Shown here: piece by piece, positions 61,737 to 64,000 of the stretch
Layout of the letters: each line of letters begins with the position of its first letter
Numbering within the stretch: the stretch's first letter is position 1
From: JAIQFL01 sp035295745
Lineage (GTDB): Bacteria > Acidobacteriota > Terriglobia > Bryobacterales > Bryobacteraceae
Direction of reading: 5' to 3'
Assembly (NCBI GenBank): GCA_035295745.1
Contig: DATGIL010000007.1
Span: forward strand, 1-64,000
Length of the DNA stretch: 64,000 bases
Program-made: the position numbers and the translations under genes
Notes under the pieces: generated by a model
The model's database searches: none
The model's input: the letters and a program-made list of their open reading frames with translations, nothing else
What the model was told of the DNA's origin: nothing

Positions 61737-63493
61737 AAAGCAGGGGTTGGGGGCTCTGGCTGGTCTTCGGACTGGTCCTGGCGATTCGCATCCCCTTTTG
61801 GAACCACCCGATCCAGGGCGACGACACGATTTACCTGCATGAAGCGGCTCATGCCCTGATCGAGCCGCTTCATCCCGACAACACCCGTTACGTCTTTCAA
61901 GGCGGCATAGTGGATCTGCGCGGCCATCCGCACGGACCTGTAAACGCCTGGGTGCTTGCGGGACTACTGGCCATCTTCGGCGAAGTGAAGGAGCTTCCCT
62001 TCCGTGCGATCTACACGGTTTTCTCTCTGGTGGCTGTCTGGGGGATGTGGTCTCTAGCCCGTCGATTCTCGCCGAATCCGCTGTGGGCCACGCTGCTCTT
62101 CGTCGCTGTGCCCGTGTTCGTCGTAAATGGCAATTCTCTCGAAACCGACCTTCCTTTCCTCGCATTCTGGATGGCGGCGATGGCGATATTCCAGTGGCAC
62201 AGGCCCTTGGCGTCGGTTTTTTTAGTGCTCGCCGCGATGACTGGCACGCTTCCGCAGGCACTGCTCATCAGCCCGATTCTCGCCGCGTGGGTGTGGCTCT
62301 ATCGCCGCCACGATCGCGTCGCGTGGTGCGCCTGCTTCGTTCCGCTGTTCACCGTGATCGCATGGCAACTCTTCGAGCGGCTGTCGACGGGCTCATTGCC
62401 CGCAGGCGTGCTGAGCGGCTACCTCACTCGCTTTAATCTGTGGAACCCCAAGGCACGCATCGCCCTGCTGTTCCATTTCTGTTTCGTGGTTTTCCCCGCC
62501 CTATTGCCCGGCGCCCTGGCGATCGCCTGGAAGAGGCGCCGTGAGACTGACACCCTGTTTCTCATCGCCTGGATTGGCATTTTCTTCGCCGGAGTGCTTG
62601 CCGTGTTCTTCGCCGGCTCGGCGCGATACCTGTTGCCGCTCGCTGCACCTGTCGCGCTGCTGGCATCGCGCCTGCCTGCGAAATGGCTCGCGGTAGGCTT
62701 CGCCGGCAATTTGACCCTGGGACTCGGCCTTGCGACGGCCAATGATCAGCACTGGGAAGGCTATCGCCAGGTCGCCCTCGAATTGCGCGGGCGCGCCGCG
62801 CGCCAGAGAGTCTGGGTCGATGACGAATGGGGCCTCCGTCACTACATGCAGGACGAAGGGGCATTGCCGCTGACGAAATCCCAGCGTCTGCAGGCTGGTG
62901 ATCTGGTCGTGTCCAGTGAGTTGAGCCATCAGGTTGAGATCCACGAGCCCACCGTCCCCGTGATGCGTACAGTGGAAATCCGCCCCTCCATTCCGCTCCG
63001 CCTCATTGGCCTCGAAACCCAGTCGGCATATTCGGACGCCTCTAAGGGCATCTGGCCTTTCGGAGTGTCATCCGGCCCTGTCGACCGCGTGAATGTGTGG
63101 GAAATCGGCGAACGTCACCCGACTCTCGAGTACCTCTCCCTCACCGATCCCGCCGCTCGCCAACACATCGTCGCCGGAATCTGGCCCGACGATCACTGGA
63201 TGTCGCGTAGCGGCATCGTAGTCCTGAAAAGTCCCGCCACTCCTGGCGCGTTAAGTGCGTCGTTCTACATTCCTGACAATGCTCCAGCGCGCCAGGTGAC
63301 GCTGTACCTCGATGGCAAAGAAGTGACCACCCAAACATTCGCCGCGCCCGGCAAATACGATCTGAACTCGAGCGGCCCTGTCCACCCCGCAGGCCCTTCC
63401 TCCACCGTCGAGATTCGAGTTGACCGCACCTTCACCGCACCTCCCGACCTCCGCGAACTCGGCATGGTGCTGCTCGGCCTAGGGTTTCGCTGA
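61724..63493 (+). CDS. Polytopic membrane protein, GT39/ArnT-like
   Basis: The 589-residue membrane protein has about ten hydrophobic segments in its first 340 residues (LWLVFGLVLAIRIPFW, NAWVLAGLLAIFG, ATLLFVAVPVFVV, WIGIFFAGVLAVFFAGSARY). A large C-terminal extracytoplasmic part follows. The early acidic GDDTIYLHEAAH after the first segment matches the catalytic loop of GT-C glycosyltransferases that use polyprenyl-phosphate sugars. GT39/ArnT-type enzymes modify lipid A or proteins, but the acceptor here is unknown. It overlaps gcvPB by 13 bp, perhaps only for spatial reasons. Confidence 0.8.
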   Translation: MEALKSRGWGLWLVFGLVLAIRIPFWNHPIQGDDTIYLHEAAHALIEPLHPDNTRYVFQGGIVDLRGHPHGPVNAWVLAGLLAIFGEVKELPFRAIYTVFSLVAVWGMWSLARRFSPNPLWATLLFVAVPVFVVNGNSLETDLPFLAFWMAAMAIFQWHRPLASVFLVLAAMTGTLPQALLISPILAAWVWLYRRHDRVAWCACFVPLFTVIAWQLFERLSTGSLPAGVLSGYLTRFNLWNPKARIALLFHFCFVVFPALLPGALAIAWKRRRETDTLFLIAWIGIFFAGVLAVFFAGSARYLLPLAAPVALLASRLPAKWLAVGFAGNLTLGLGLATANDQHWEGYRQVALELRGRAARQRVWVDDEWGLRHYMQDEGALPLTKSQRLQAGDLVVSSELSHQVEIHEPTVPVMRTVEIRPSIPLRLIGLETQSAYSDASKGIWPFGVSSGPVDRVNVWEIGERHPTLEYLSLTDPAARQHIVAGIWPDDHWMSRSGIVVLKSPATPGALSASFYIPDNAPARQVTLYLDGKEVTTQTFAAPGKYDLNSSGPVHPAGPSSTVEIRVDRTFTAPPDLRELGMVLLGLGFR

Positions 63494-64000
63494 CGGCCTT
63501 AGCAACTTCGGGCGAAATCTCGGAGTTAAACGGGGCGATACCCAAGCGGCTCTAGCCCATACGTTGTGGGTCCCTCCGAACGACGCGCGTTGGCTGGCAG
63601 TCAGTGCTAGATGTCGGCGTATCGCCAGATCGCTTGCTGACGCGCACGGCTCGTAGCGCACGTATCGACGAGCCGCGACCGTGAGGGAGCGTCTCTCACC
63701 CTCCGATTCGTGGTCGCTTGCTCACGCGCGCGGCTCGCAAGCACACGTATCGCGCGAAACGGGTAGGTACGAGCCGCGACCGTGAGGGAGCGTCTCTCAC
63801 TCTCTGATTCGTGATCGCTTGCTTACGCGCGCGGCTCGCAAGCACAGGTATCGCGCGAAACGTATTTGGGTAGGTACGAGCCGCGACCGTGAGGGAGCGT
63901 CTCTCACCCTCCGATTCGTGGTCGCTTGCTTACGCGCGCGGCTCGCTAGCACACGTATCGCGCGAAACGTATTTGGGTAGGTACGAGCCGCGACCGTGAG
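63494..64000. repeat. Tandem array of ~107-bp units (continues past the window)
   Basis: GAGCCGCGACCGTGAGGGAG begins at 63670, 63771 and 63878, and a fourth copy begins at 63985 and runs off the edge; spacing is 101, 107 and 107 bp. Each unit holds TCTCTCAC, TTCGTG.TCGCTTGCT.ACGCGC and GCGCGGCTCGC, giving an inverted GAGCCGCG/CGCGGCTC pair within the unit. The shorter first spacing lacks GTATTT. The same sequence appears in reverse orientation at 11.73-11.99 kb. No gene is seen between 63494 and 63660. Confidence 0.92.

Noticed and set aside
60174..62261. 695-codon minus-strand open frame opposite gcvPB
   Set aside because: Covers the PLP and family motifs of gcvPB in the antisense frame; composition is shadow-like.
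63670..64000. CRISPR array
   Set aside because: Units are about 107 bp, with the entire unit conserved, so there are no variable spacers, and no cas gene is present.

Overview
The window is typical of a soil acidobacterium of the Solibacter/Bryobacter lineage. The base composition is GC-rich. It carries several families largely confined to that group: a TIGR03435 protein (5.0 kb), two TIGR03437-tailed surface proteins (47.7-53.2 kb), an acidobacterial VWFA protein (53.3 kb), an ADOP-type duplicated permease (54.3-56.8 kb) and a large Oar-like TonB-dependent receptor (17.4-20.9 kb). This assignment rests on family recognition by eye, not on a database search. No rRNA, tRNA, CRISPR array, prophage or intact insertion sequence was seen.

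Layout: 0.3-8.9 kb holds unlinked genes (secreted protein, ankyrin-like membrane protein, ketopantoate reductase, DUF1697, TIGR03435, Kbl-like PLP enzyme, flavin reductase, HU, site-2 protease). 9.2-11.7 kb is a tightly coupled glycosyltransferase/glycosyltransferase/prepilin-peptidase operon. 12-15.9 kb has a TPR protein, an O-antigen-ligase-like protein and a GH51 arabinofuranosidase. 16-21 kb has an unaccompanied hydrogenase maturation protease, a two-gene nucleotidyltransferase pair and the TonB receptor. 21.7-22.2 kb is a decayed kinase/formylglycine-enzyme fusion. 22.3-28.9 kb has RNase J, an FAD oxidase, a Gfo/Idh oxidoreductase, a D-aminoacylase and an OmpR-type regulator. 29.5-32.7 kb has a MATE exporter and the MsrPQ methionine-sulfoxide repair pair. 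33.5-35.9 kb is an arginine-synthesis operon (argC, argB, short N-acetylglutamate synthase) behind a leader able to form alternative hairpins. 36-39.4 kb has small housekeeping genes.

39.6-47 kb is the most system-like block: a CHASE2-PAS histidine kinase, a sigma-54-type response regulator, a FecR domain fused to a predicted outer-membrane barrel, and a secreted alpha/beta hydrolase with TPR. A sigma-54-like promoter match lies just before the kinase. I read this as an envelope-sensing pathway, which is inference. 47-57 kb holds surface proteins and the ADOP permease. 57.5-61.7 kb is a complete glycine cleavage operon gcvT-gcvH-gcvPA-gcvPB, overlapped by a GT39-like membrane protein.

Two dispersed repeat families stand out. 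One is a double-hairpin palindromic element of about 47 bp at 4.8, 8.9/9.1, 16.6 and 37.1/37.25 kb (possibly 32.7 kb), whose stems are kept by compensatory base changes. The other is a roughly 107-bp unit, tandem at the right end of the window (63.67-64.0 kb) and present in opposite orientation with 36-bp sub-repeats at 11.73-11.99 kb.
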